Source: Aquimarina megaterium XH134
Lineage (GTDB): Bacteria; Bacteroidota; Bacteroidia; Flavobacteriales; Flavobacteriaceae
Direction of reading: 5' to 3'
DNA length: 55,236 bases
Assembly: GCF_000520975.1 (NCBI RefSeq)
Contig: NZ_JACB01000062.1
Span: forward strand, 1 to 55,236
In this document: one piece after another, positions 15,926 through 24,121 of the stretch
Layout: each line of letters begins with the position of its first letter
How positions within the stretch are numbered: the stretch's first letter is position 1
Made by a program: the position numbers and the translations under genes
Notes under the pieces: generated by a model
Told to the model about the DNA's origin: nothing
What the model saw: the letters and a program-made list of their open reading frames with translations, nothing else
The model's database searches: none

Positions 15926-15960
15926 AACCGATACTCTTATGAGTACCGGTTATAGTTTTT
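15926..15960. terminator. Bidirectional terminator between epimerase and YceI genes
   Basis: AACCG-TACTC pairs with GAGTA-CGGTT across a 4-nt loop (one A/C mismatch), with an A run on the left and a T run on the right. The two genes converge here. Confidence 0.8.
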
Positions 15961-15975
15961 ATAAAGAAAACAGGA

Positions 15976-16647
15976 TTAAGCTTTATTAGCTTTAAGGCTA
16001 AGTTTTATTTCGATATCGTCATTAATGAATTTATCTCCCAGGTTCTCAAAAACCGATTTAGATCCATAATTTACGCCCCATTCTGTACGATTAATAGTAA
16101 ACACTTCAGTGTTTAATGTTATTACATCACCTTCAACAGAAGTTGTGGCAGGAAATGAGATGTTTTTCTTAGTACCTTTTATAGTTAAATTTCCATCAAT
16201 AAAAGTTTTTCCTTCTTTTTCACTAATTCCGGTTACTTCAAAAACAGCTTTCGGAAATTTAGCAACATTAAAGAAATGATCTTCTTTTCCTTCTCCTTCT
16301 CCTTTAAGGTGTCCTTCCAGATAGGCTTTATCATCTCCTTCAAGATCAGTGACATTTATAGAGGTCATATCAATGGTAAAAGATCCACTTGTGATTGCTC
16401 CTTCTTTAGTTTCAAATGTACCACTAGCTAGCTTTAAGGTTCCTGTATGCTTTTCTAAAGGCTTAGATCCAACCCAGTCTATAGAACTTGATGCAACATC
16501 GACATTATACGTAATAGCTTCTACCGGAGCTTCTTTTACCTCCTCTGGAGTATTAGCTTTTGTTTCGTTTTGTTTTTCTCCTTTACAAGAATAAACAGTT
16601 ATTAGAAGCACAGTGATAACAAGTGTGCTAACAAATTTAATTTTCAT
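15976..16647 (-). CDS. YceI family lipoprotein
   Basis: 223 residues. A lipoprotein signal ends at Cys21 (VYSCKGEK), followed by a Glu/Lys/Thr linker. The YceI lipocalin-like domain starts near residue 45: YNVDVASSSIDWVGSKPLEKHTGTLKL, then FTIDMTSINVTDLEG, HFFNVAKFPKAVFEVTG and a closing LSLKANKA. YceI folds bind isoprenoid-like lipids in the periplasm; here the protein is membrane-anchored. A -7 box (TAATTTTG, minus strand 16676-16683) lies 28 bp upstream, so it is a single-gene unit, divergent from grpE. Confidence 0.9.
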   Translation of the reverse strand: MKIKFVSTLVITVLLITVYSCKGEKQNETKANTPEEVKEAPVEAITYNVDVASSSIDWVGSKPLEKHTGTLKLASGTFETKEGAITSGSFTIDMTSINVTDLEGDDKAYLEGHLKGEGEGKEDHFFNVAKFPKAVFEVTGISEKEGKTFIDGNLTIKGTKKNISFPATTSVEGDVITLNTEVFTINRTEWGVNYGSKSVFENLGDKFINDDIEIKLSLKANKA

Positions 16648-16675
16648 AAATATTAGTTTTAGTTAAAAATGATGT

Positions 16676-16683
16676 CAAAATTA
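16676..16683 (-). promoter_or_regulatory. -7 element TAATTTTG for the YceI gene
   Basis: A full TAnnTTTG match read on the minus strand, 28 bp before the ATG at 16647. Confidence 0.55.
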
Positions 16684-16730
16684 TTTTTTTATAGAAGGAA
16701 TACTCTTAAATATATACTAAAAAAATCCTG

Positions 16731-16769
16731 TGACATTATGACATTAATTCAAAAATGGCAGTACTTTTG
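16731..16769 (+). promoter_or_regulatory. grpE-dnaJ promoter: tandem TGACATTA repeat and -7 element TACTTTTG
   Basis: TGACATTA occurs twice head to tail at 16731-16746, and a full TAnnTTTG element (TACTTTTG) lies at 16762-16769, 38 bp before the grpE ATG. The repeat occupies the place where a -33 TTG would be expected, and no TTG is present. A heat-shock regulator or alternative sigma factor could recognise it; this is inference. No CIRCE palindrome is seen. Confidence 0.5.
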
Positions 16770-16807
16770 CTTATTCAAAATGAAAACGTATAAAAGGTAC
16801 GAGTTAC

Positions 16808-17353
16808 ATGAGTAAGAAAAATAAAAACACTGAAGATGTAAAAGATCAAGTAGAAGAAGTACTTGATGCTCCTGTTGAAGAGACAGAGAAAGAAGAGGTA
16901 GTAGATGCAGAAACACTACTAAAAGAAGAACTTGAAAAGGAAAAAGACAAGTTTTTAAGACTTTTTGCCGAGTTTGAAAATTATAAAAAAAGAACCTCTA
17001 AAGAGCGTTTAGAATTGTTTAAAACTGCAAGTCAGGACGTTATACAGTCAATGTTACCTGTGTTAGATGATTTTGATCGTGCATTAAAAGAAATTGAAAA
17101 ATCAGAAGATACAGCGCTTATTGAAGGCGTAGAGCTAATCCATAACAAACTGAAGGAAACTTTAAAAAGTAAAGGTTTATCTGAAGTAGAAGTATCTGCG
17201 GGAGATGTTTTTAATGCTGATGATCATGAGGCAATTACCCAAATACCTGCTCCAAATGATGATCTAAAAGGAAAGATTGTAGACGTTATAGAAAAAGGAT
17301 ATAAGTTGGGAGAGAAAGTAATTCGTTTTCCAAAAGTTGTGACTGGTCAATAA
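16808..17353 (+). CDS. grpE: Nucleotide exchange factor GrpE
   Basis: 181 residues. An acidic N-terminus (about 1-40, Glu/Asp-rich) leads into a long coiled coil (LKEELEKEKDKFLRLFAEFE), then the GrpE core LFKTASQDVIQSMLPVLDDF, GVELIHNKLKETL and the C-terminal beta-wing ending GYKLGEKVIRFPKVVTG. GrpE releases ADP from DnaK in the cytoplasm. dnaJ follows after 6 bp, so they form an operon; dnaK is not in the window. The promoter holds an unusual direct repeat. Confidence 0.96.
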   Translation: MSKKNKNTEDVKDQVEEVLDAPVEETEKEEVVDAETLLKEELEKEKDKFLRLFAEFENYKKRTSKERLELFKTASQDVIQSMLPVLDDFDRALKEIEKSEDTALIEGVELIHNKLKETLKSKGLSEVEVSAGDVFNADDHEAITQIPAPNDDLKGKIVDVIEKGYKLGEKVIRFPKVVTGQ

Positions 17354-17359
17354 GAAATT

Positions 17360-18469
17360 ATGAAGGAAGATTTTTATGACATATTAGGTGTTAGCAAAAA
17401 TGCTACAGGAGCTGAAATAAAAAAAGCGTATCGTAAGAAAGCTATAGAATACCACCCCGATAAAAACCCGGGGGATAAGACTGCCGAAGAAAAGTTTAAA
17501 AAAGCTGCAGAGGCATATGAAATTTTGAGTGATCCTGATAAAAAGGCACGTTATGATCAGTATGGACACCAGGCTTTTGAAGGCGGCGGCTTTGGTGGCG
17601 GTGGAATGAATATGGATGACATATTTAGTCAGTTTGGTGATATTTTTGGTGGTGGCTTTGGTGGTTTTAGCGGTTTTGGCGGCGGAGGCGGAAGACAACG
17701 CAGAGCTAAAGGAAGTAACCTTCGTATTCGTGTTAAGCTTACATTAGAGGAAATCGCAAATGGTGTTGAAAAGAAGATTAAGGTAAAACGAAAAATTCAA
17801 GCACCAGGTACCACCTATAAGACATGTAGTACATGTAATGGAGCAGGACAAGTAACCAGAATTACTAATACTATATTAGGGAGAATGCAAACATCTTCTC
17901 CGTGCCCTGCCTGTGGAGGAGCTGGTCAGACAATAGATCATAGGCCTGCCGATGCAGATGCTCAAGGTTTAAAAGCTATAGAAGAAACAGTAAGCATAAA
18001 AATACCAGCAGGAGTAGAAGATGGGATGCAGCTTAAAGTTGCTGGAAAAGGTAATGAAGCTTCTGGTAATGGAATCGCAGGAGATCTTTTGGTCGCTATA
18101 GAAGAACAGGAACATCCCGAATTGCAGAGAGAAGGAAATAATTTACACTATGATTTATACATTAGTTTTTCTGAAGCTGTTTTAGGAGCGTCCAGAGAAA
18201 TTGATACGGTATCGGGTAAAGTGAGAATTAAGATAGAAGATGGAGTACAAAGCGGTAAGATTTTGAGATTGAGAGGAAAAGGAATTCCAAGTCTTAACGG
18301 TTACGGAAAAGGAGATCTTTTGGTACATGTTAATGTCTGGACACCAAAAGCCCTAAGCAAAGAACAACGAGAATTTTTTGAAAAAATGGCTAAAGATGAT
18401 CATTTTAGACCTAGCCCCGATAGTGGAGATAAGTCATTTTTTGAAAAAGTAAAAGATATGTTTTCTTAA
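17360..18469 (+). CDS. dnaJ: Chaperone DnaJ with two of the usual four zinc-finger repeats
   Basis: 369 residues. The J domain (1-70) has the HPD motif at 32-34; a Gly/Phe-rich stretch covers about 76-113; the Cys-rich region holds only two C-x-x-C-x-G-x-G motifs (Cys157/160 and Cys183/186) where E. coli DnaJ has four; two beta-barrel substrate-binding domains and a dimerisation tail follow. Two motifs suffice for one zinc site. I recall this reduced zinc region as common in flavobacterial DnaJ, so it is probably functional rather than damaged. It stimulates DnaK ATPase and delivers unfolded clients. Confidence 0.95.
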   Translation: MKEDFYDILGVSKNATGAEIKKAYRKKAIEYHPDKNPGDKTAEEKFKKAAEAYEILSDPDKKARYDQYGHQAFEGGGFGGGGMNMDDIFSQFGDIFGGGFGGFSGFGGGGGRQRRAKGSNLRIRVKLTLEEIANGVEKKIKVKRKIQAPGTTYKTCSTCNGAGQVTRITNTILGRMQTSSPCPACGGAGQTIDHRPADADAQGLKAIEETVSIKIPAGVEDGMQLKVAGKGNEASGNGIAGDLLVAIEEQEHPELQREGNNLHYDLYISFSEAVLGASREIDTVSGKVRIKIEDGVQSGKILRLRGKGIPSLNGYGKGDLLVHVNVWTPKALSKEQREFFEKMAKDDHFRPSPDSGDKSFFEKVKDMFS

Positions 18470-18551
18470 TAAAATTATGTGATTAGACCTACTTTTAATC
18501 ATTATAATTCTATTAACGTTTGATTAAGAAAAATTCGTATATTTGAGACAT

Positions 18552-18637
18552 CACTAGCGCATTTAGTGATAATTTTTCTTTTTCATAGCAATTTTTTTCC
18601 CATCCTTAATACTTGTATTCAGGGTGGGTTTTGTTTT
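18552..18637 (+). ncRNA. Candidate small RNA, about 85 nt, between dnaJ and the ABC operon
   Basis: A TATATTTG -7 element at 18538-18545 would start transcription near 18552. The transcript would contain most of a hairpin ending at 18570, a U-rich stretch and a strong rho-independent terminator (18599-18637). A TTTG lies 15 bp upstream of the -7 box, shorter than usual. The alternative is simply two terminators of dnaJ in series. Confidence 0.3.
18599..18637 (+). terminator. Strong rho-independent terminator
   Basis: CCCATCCT (18599-18606) pairs with AGGGTGGG (18621-18628), one G-U pair, and the inner AATAC/GTATT extends the stem to a 2-nt loop; a T-rich tract follows. It ends the grpE-dnaJ transcript or a separate small RNA. 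Confidence 0.85.
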
Positions 18638-18787
18638 TAGAATTATGTACTTACGTAATTCAGGCTAAAAAAGAGAGACCAAATTTATTGCTGTTTTATC
18701 TTATTAATCATTAACATAATTAGCATAAGTTTTTAAGTTTTCGTATCATTCGGGTTTCATATTAAACTACAATCATATTTTATATCT

Positions 18788-19717
18788 ATGGCTAATCTTT
18801 TAGAGGTACAACAAGCCACTAAACAATTTGGAAATTTTACAGCATTGCAAGATGTATCAATCCAGGTACCTAAAGGAAGTATATTTGGATTACTTGGTCC
18901 TAATGGAGCTGGCAAAACAACACTAATTAGAATCATTAATCAAATCACTTTGCCTGATAGAGGAAGTGTATATCTGGATAATGAACCGTTAAAACCACAG
19001 CATATTAGAGATATTGGTTATCTACCAGAAGAAAGAGGTCTGTATAAATCTATGAAAGTAGGTGAACAAGCATTGTATTTGGCTCAACTTAAAGGTCTTA
19101 GTAAAGCCGAAGCCAAAGAACGTTTGACATATTGGTTTGATAAATTTGATATTTCACATTGGTGGAACAAAAAAATACAAGAGCTCTCTAAAGGAATGGC
19201 ACAAAAGGTACAGTTTATTGTAACTGTACTTCATAAACCTAAGCTACTAATTTTTGATGAACCATTTAGTGGTTTTGATCCCATAAATGCCAATGTTATT
19301 AAAGATGAAATTCTACAACTACGAGATGAAGGAGCAACAGTCATATTTTCTACTCACCGTATGGAAAGTGTTGAAGAATTATGTGATCATATTGCCCTAA
19401 TAAATAAGTCTAAAAAAATACTAGAAGGGAAGGTAACCGATATAAAGAGAGCCTATAAATCTAATACATTCGAAGTAGGTATTTTAACCGAAAATAACAC
19501 CGATTTATATACCACATTACAAGGTAAGTTTGATGTAACCCCCGCAGATTTTAAAACAATTGATGATCAATTGAAAATGAAAATAACTTTAGATAATAAT
19601 ACATCCTCGAATGAATTATTACAGTATTTATCAGATAAAGGCCAAATAATGAGATTTAATGAAGTGATCCCAGGAGTTAACGAGATATTTATTAAAACCA
19701 TTACAGAGAATGAGTAA
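18788..19717 (+). CDS. ABC transporter ATP-binding protein (NatA-like)
   Basis: 309 residues. Walker A GPNGAGKTT near residue 38, a Q-loop-like region, signature LSKGMAQKVQ near 135, Walker B LLIFDEPFSGFDP near 155 and the H-loop STHRME near 191; an extra C-terminal domain of about 95 residues is typical of NatA/CcmA-type exporters. It powers the ABC-2 permease encoded next, whose start overlaps its end by 8 bp. It is the first gene of a five-gene envelope operon with an MscS channel, an outer-membrane protein and a sigma-54 activator. The substrate is unknown; Na+ export by analogy with NatAB is only a possibility. Confidence 0.93.
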   Translation: MANLLEVQQATKQFGNFTALQDVSIQVPKGSIFGLLGPNGAGKTTLIRIINQITLPDRGSVYLDNEPLKPQHIRDIGYLPEERGLYKSMKVGEQALYLAQLKGLSKAEAKERLTYWFDKFDISHWWNKKIQELSKGMAQKVQFIVTVLHKPKLLIFDEPFSGFDPINANVIKDEILQLRDEGATVIFSTHRMESVEELCDHIALINKSKKILEGKVTDIKRAYKSNTFEVGILTENNTDLYTTLQGKFDVTPADFKTIDDQLKMKITLDNNTSSNELLQYLSDKGQIMRFNEVIPGVNEIFIKTITENE

Positions 19718-21008
19718 TCTAAAATTAATTATCAAAAGAGAATTTATAGCTCGAGTTCGGAACAAGACCTTTGTAATGATGACCTTTTTAAGTCCTTTGA
19801 TCATGGTAGGTATGATTTCTTTAATTGCCTGGCTCGCGACCTTAAACAATGATGAAATTCGTAAAGTAGCATTCTATGATGAAACAGGATTGTTTAGTAC
19901 TGATTTTAAAGATTCTGGGGATGTCGACTATATAGATTATAGTCATCTAACTTTAAACGATGCAAAAGATTCTGTAGTTATCAAAAAACTTGATGGACTA
20001 TTGTATGTGCCAAAGAAAAACTCTAATAGTGAACTTGCCAAATCAATACAGTTTTATGCAGATGAAGCACCAAGTATTTCAATACTTAATAGAATTGAAA
20101 AAATTATAGCTAACAAGTTAACCAATCAAAATTTTGAAGAAAAAGGACTGGATCTGGATGCCATAGAAAACTCAAAAGCCAAAGTAAATATTCTAATAGA
20201 AAACTTTTCTGGAGAGAAAACATCAAAGATGTCTAGTTATATAAAAATGATTTTTGGTGGTGTAGCGGGGTATTTCTTAATGATGTTTATTATCATTTAT
20301 GGTAATATGGTAATGCGATCTGTTATCGAAGAAAAATCTAATCGAATCATAGAAATTATCATTTCTTCTGTAAAACCATTACAACTTATGATGGGTAAAA
20401 TTCTGGGAACTTCTTTTGCAGGGATTCTTCAGTTTCTCATATGGGTGATTTTGGGTGGAGTGTTACTTGCTGTAGTATCTTCGGTTTTTGGGATAAATCC
20501 ACAACCTGTGGGTATAGATCAATCGATGGCTATGCAAGGAGATAGTCAGCAAGAAATACAACTAATACTTCAAGATATCATGAAGCTTCCATTAGGGACT
20601 TTAGTGTTGTCTTTTTTTATTTATTTTATAGGAGGATACTTTTTGTACAGTTCGATTTATGCTGCTATAGGAGCAGCTGTTGATAGTGAAACCGATTCGC
20701 AACAATTTATGTTACCTATTATCTTGCCACTAATGCTGGGGATTTATGTAGGGTTCTTTTCTGTAATAGAAAATCCTCATGGCACAGTATCTACAGTGTT
20801 TTCTATGATTCCTTTAACTTCTCCAATAGTAATGTTAATGCGTATACCTTTTGGGGTACCCTGGTGGGAAGTATTGATTTCTATGCTTCTATTAGTAGGA
20901 AGTATTATCTTTATCACATGGCTGGCAGGAAAAATATACCGGGTAGGAATACTTATGTATGGTAAAAAACCAAGCTATAAAGAGTTATTTAAGTGGATGA
21001 AATATTAA
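19710..21008 (+). CDS. ABC-2 type transporter permease (NatB-like)
   Basis: 432 residues. It starts with KLIIKREFIARVRNKTFVMM and a first transmembrane helix, then a large extracytoplasmic region (about 45-180), then five helices from about 185 on, including GGVAGYFLMMFIIIYGNMVM and the ABC-2 signature region VIEEKSNRIIEIIISSVKPLQLMMGKILG. This is the usual NatB/YhaP arrangement. It forms the membrane part of the exporter with the upstream ATPase, with which it overlaps by 8 bp; the MscS gene begins 4 bp after its stop. Confidence 0.92.
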   Translation: MSNLKLIIKREFIARVRNKTFVMMTFLSPLIMVGMISLIAWLATLNNDEIRKVAFYDETGLFSTDFKDSGDVDYIDYSHLTLNDAKDSVVIKKLDGLLYVPKKNSNSELAKSIQFYADEAPSISILNRIEKIIANKLTNQNFEEKGLDLDAIENSKAKVNILIENFSGEKTSKMSSYIKMIFGGVAGYFLMMFIIIYGNMVMRSVIEEKSNRIIEIIISSVKPLQLMMGKILGTSFAGILQFLIWVILGGVLLAVVSSVFGINPQPVGIDQSMAMQGDSQQEIQLILQDIMKLPLGTLVLSFFIYFIGGYFLYSSIYAAIGAAVDSETDSQQFMLPIILPLMLGIYVGFFSVIENPHGTVSTVFSMIPLTSPIVMLMRIPFGVPWWEVLISMLLLVGSIIFITWLAGKIYRVGILMYGKKPSYKELFKWMKY

Positions 21009-21012
21009 CGCT

Positions 21013-21915
21013 ATGATGCAGGAAGAAATTACAGAACAAGTAAAGGAGCAGGTTAAAGAAGTTATTCCTAAAAATATTTGGGATACCCTGCAAGAATTTT
21101 TTAGTTATGAAATTTTTCATTTCGGAACAGACGAACATCCCTTTGTACTTACTGTAGGTTTATTATTTTTTGTATTACTGGTTTTTGTTATTACTTCGGT
21201 TATCTTAAAACTTACAAAGAGAGTTTTTACCCGTAAAATGCAGAGTCAGGATAAACTTAAGTTTGAATCGGTATTCTCATTTTCAAAATATTTCATTTAT
21301 CTCATTGTTATCTTTTTTGCATTAGATAGTATTGGATTTAATATCACAGCTATATTTGCTGCTTCTGCTGCATTATTAGTTGGTGTAGGTCTTGCATTGC
21401 AAACTTTTATTCAGGATATTTTATCCGGGATATTTATTTTTATAGATCAAACGGTACATGTAGGCGATATTATAGAATTAGATGGTAAAGTAGGACGAGT
21501 AGAAGAAATAAAATTAAGAACGACTAGAGCAGTAACCATTGATAATAAAGTTTTAATTATCCCTAATCATAAATATATGTCCTCGTCCTTATATAATTGG
21601 ACTCAAAACGGGACAGTAACCAGAGAATCTGTTTCTGTGGGCGTTGCTTATGGTAGCGACACACAATTAGTGAAAGAGTTATTGATTAAGGCAGCATCTT
21701 CTAATTCAAATGTGCTAAAAGACCCACCTCCAATGGTTTTATTCACAGATTTTGCAGATAGCTCATTAAATTTCAAAATAATTTTTACTATTGATGATAG
21801 TTTTCAATCAGGAGTTCCTAAAAGTGAGATTAGATTTGAAATAGATCGTTTGTTTAGAGAGCATAACATTAATATTCCTTTCCCACAACGAGAAGTTACC
21901 ATTATAAAAGAATGA
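21013..21915 (+). CDS. Small-conductance mechanosensitive channel (MscS family)
   Basis: 300 residues. Three transmembrane helices lie at about 45-65, 90-110 and 115-135; the last is the pore helix AASAALLVGVGLALQTFIQD with the Gly/Ala packing of TM3. The beta-domain follows: FIFIDQTVHVGDIIELDGKV, then GRVEEIKLRTTRAVTIDNK, VLIIPNHKYMSSSLYNWT, and an alpha/beta C-terminus. It opens under membrane tension and protects against osmotic downshock. Its place between an ABC exporter and an outer-membrane protein gene suggests the operon handles envelope or osmotic stress, which is inference. Confidence 0.95.
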   Translation: MMQEEITEQVKEQVKEVIPKNIWDTLQEFFSYEIFHFGTDEHPFVLTVGLLFFVLLVFVITSVILKLTKRVFTRKMQSQDKLKFESVFSFSKYFIYLIVIFFALDSIGFNITAIFAASAALLVGVGLALQTFIQDILSGIFIFIDQTVHVGDIIELDGKVGRVEEIKLRTTRAVTIDNKVLIIPNHKYMSSSLYNWTQNGTVTRESVSVGVAYGSDTQLVKELLIKAASSNSNVLKDPPPMVLFTDFADSSLNFKIIFTIDDSFQSGVPKSEIRFEIDRLFREHNINIPFPQREVTIIKE

Positions 21916-21954
21916 AAAAAAAGAGATAGAAAAGTATAACATACGCCCCAAAAA

Positions 21955-22854
21955 ATGAGAAAGAAGAACCTGATTTTGATATGCATATTATTATATAGCT
22001 TTAATGGCGTACGTTGTCAGAGTACTGATTTAGCAAGAATCGAATATACATATATCCCACAAGCCGATAGTGATAATGTCTATAGCCGTATTAGAGTTTC
22101 TGCTAATTATCCTATTAAAATGGATGATAAAGGAACTTATCTGGTAATCGGTGCACAATATAGATTTAATAATCTACAGATAGATGATGAGTTGGGATTT
22201 GATGATCGGGGAGAACTAAATAGTTTTCATACAGCAGCTGTAGAGTTGGGGTATACCTTTAAGATGAAAAACAATTGGCGATTTGGGACTAAATTTGGAG
22301 TTGGAATTTCATCTAATTTTGAAGGATCGGGTTTAGAGAGTGATGATTTTAGATACAGAGGATCTTTATATTTTGTAAAGACCTATAAAAATATACAAGA
22401 ACCAAAAACAGCTCGTTTAATTGTAGGAGTGCAGTATACTAACCCTGCAAGCCTTAATTTTCCACTTCCTATCATTAATTATTATAAAAGATTTCATCAA
22501 AGCTGGTCCTATGCTATAGGGACTCCTAAAACAAATCTTAAATATTTTTTTAATGAGAAAAGTACACTTCAGGCTTTTGTCGGGCTGGATCGTTTTTATG
22601 GTAATTTACAAAATAACAGAGCATATGTAAATGAAAACGGAGAAACAAAAGTAATAGAAAATGTATCGATGTTTAATGTTATGGGAGCATTGGGGTATGA
22701 ATATTATTTTACGGAACACTTATTGTTTTACACATATGCAGGATATACATTAAGTAATGAAATTCGTTTGCGAGATGGTAATCAAGAAAATGTATTAGCA
22801 ATCAATGATAAAAATACATTCTATTTTCGTAGCGGAATAAAATTAAAAATATAA
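21955..22854 (+). CDS. Outer-membrane beta-barrel protein (DUF6268-like)
   Basis: 299 residues with a signal peptide (MRKKNLILICILLYSFNGVR, cleavage near C-Q-S). The remainder alternates strands: YSRIRVSANYPI, GTYLVIGAQYRFNN, AVELGYTFKM, WRFGTKFGVGISS and a closing TFYFRSGIKLKI, as in DUF6268-type porin-like barrels of Bacteroidota. Its stop overlaps the start of the sigma-54 regulator gene by 1 bp (TAATG), a tight coupling that suggests they act in one process. The function is unknown. Confidence 0.78.
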   Translation: MRKKNLILICILLYSFNGVRCQSTDLARIEYTYIPQADSDNVYSRIRVSANYPIKMDDKGTYLVIGAQYRFNNLQIDDELGFDDRGELNSFHTAAVELGYTFKMKNNWRFGTKFGVGISSNFEGSGLESDDFRYRGSLYFVKTYKNIQEPKTARLIVGVQYTNPASLNFPLPIINYYKRFHQSWSYAIGTPKTNLKYFFNEKSTLQAFVGLDRFYGNLQNNRAYVNENGETKVIENVSMFNVMGALGYEYYFTEHLLFYTYAGYTLSNEIRLRDGNQENVLAINDKNTFYFRSGIKLKI

Positions 22855-24017
22855 TGGCAAAAATATTAGTAATCGAGGACGAAGCAGCAATCCGTAGGGT
22901 TCTGGTAAAAATTTTATCTGAAGAAAATAGTAAATATGAAGTCTTTGAAGCCGAAGATGGGCTTTCTGGTATAGAAAAAATCAAAGCAGAAGATTACGAT
23001 CTTGTGCTTTGTGATATCAAAATGCCAAAAATGGATGGGGTAGAAGTATTAGAGGCTATTAAAAAGATAAAACCCGAGATTCCTATTGTCATGATTTCTG
23101 GTCATGGGGATCTGGATACTGCCGTAAATACAATGAGGTTAGGTGCTTTTGATTATATTTCTAAACCGCCAGACCTTAACCGTTTACTCAATACAGTACG
23201 TAATGCCTTAGATCGTAAGGAACTCGTTGTAGAGAATAAAATGCTTAAGAAAAAAGTCTCCAAAAATTATGAGATGATTGGAGAATCAAAAGCTATTTCT
23301 GATATCAAGAGTATCATCGAAAAGGTTGCTGCAACAGATGCAAGAGTTTTAATTACCGGCCCTAATGGTACAGGTAAAGAATTAGTTGCGCACTGGATTC
23401 ATCAAAAAAGCGATCGCTCAAAAGGACCAATGATAGAAGTAAACTGTGCAGCAATACCTGGGGAATTAATAGAAAGTGAACTTTTTGGACATGTAAAAGG
23501 AGCTTTTACATCGGCCAATAAAGACCGCGCCGGTAAGTTTGAAGCTGCTAATGGAGGAACCATATTTCTTGATGAAATAGGAGATATGAGCCTTTCTGCA
23601 CAAGCAAAAGTACTTAGAGCACTACAGGAAAATAAAATACAAAGAGTAGGTAGTGATAAAGATATCAAAGTAGATGTACGTGTAGTTGCTGCAACAAATA
23701 AAGATTTAAAGAAAGAAATAGCAGAAAATAAATTTAGAGAGGATCTCTATCACAGATTGGCAGTGATTTTGGTAAAAGTTCCGGCATTAAATGATAGAAG
23801 AGATGATATTCCTTTATTGATAGAGTATTTTGCTAAAAAAATATCAGGAGAACAAGGATCACCTATTAAAACGTTTTCTCCCAAAGCTGTAAAACAATTA
23901 CAGCAATATGATTGGACAGGTAATATAAGAGAACTACGCAATGTAGTCGAACGTTTAATTATTCTTGGCGGTAACGAAGTAAGTGAAGAAGATGTAAAAC
24001 TATTTGCGGCTAAGTAA
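22854..24017 (+). CDS. Sigma-54 activator response regulator without a DNA-binding domain
   Basis: 387 residues: a receiver domain (1-120) with phosphoacceptor Asp54 and Lys104, then an AAA+ domain (about 140-387) with Walker A GPNGTGKE (169-176), the sigma-54 contact loop GAFTSA (216-221), Walker B TIFLDEIGD (236-244) and the sensor region NIRELRNVVERLIIL. It stops at the end of the AAA+ C-terminal subdomain, so the usual Fis-type helix-turn-helix is missing; there is no frameshift in the next bases that would restore one. Such activators can work from solution (Helicobacter FlgR) or through a partner. No partner kinase is in the window. It is the last gene of the ABC/MscS operon. Confidence 0.92.
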   Translation: MAKILVIEDEAAIRRVLVKILSEENSKYEVFEAEDGLSGIEKIKAEDYDLVLCDIKMPKMDGVEVLEAIKKIKPEIPIVMISGHGDLDTAVNTMRLGAFDYISKPPDLNRLLNTVRNALDRKELVVENKMLKKKVSKNYEMIGESKAISDIKSIIEKVAATDARVLITGPNGTGKELVAHWIHQKSDRSKGPMIEVNCAAIPGELIESELFGHVKGAFTSANKDRAGKFEAANGGTIFLDEIGDMSLSAQAKVLRALQENKIQRVGSDKDIKVDVRVVAATNKDLKKEIAENKFREDLYHRLAVILVKVPALNDRRDDIPLLIEYFAKKISGEQGSPIKTFSPKAVKQLQQYDWTGNIRELRNVVERLIILGGNEVSEEDVKLFAAK

Positions 24018-24121
24018 TTATTAATCTTCATCCTTTTATATGATCATAACGATCAATTATATTTTTTGATGAAAACAATTGTTGTAATTAATACGTCTTA
24101 TATTACGACCAATTCTAGTAT

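Larger units (their letters stand above)
18470..18787 (+). promoter_or_regulatory. Intergenic region after dnaJ with two tandem hairpins and an internal -7 element
   Basis: 318 bp. A TATATTTG element (18538-18545) is followed by hairpin ATCACTA-N7-TAGTGAT (18550-18570) with a T-rich tail, then a strong terminator at 18599-18637. The rest (18640-18787) is AT-rich and should hold the promoter of the ABC operon, but I find no clear TAnnTTTG there. Confidence 0.5.

Noticed and set aside
17384..17698. Minus-strand frame opposite dnaJ
   Set aside because: Low-complexity Thr/Ala/Lys sequence caused by the Gly/Phe repeat of dnaJ on the other strand.
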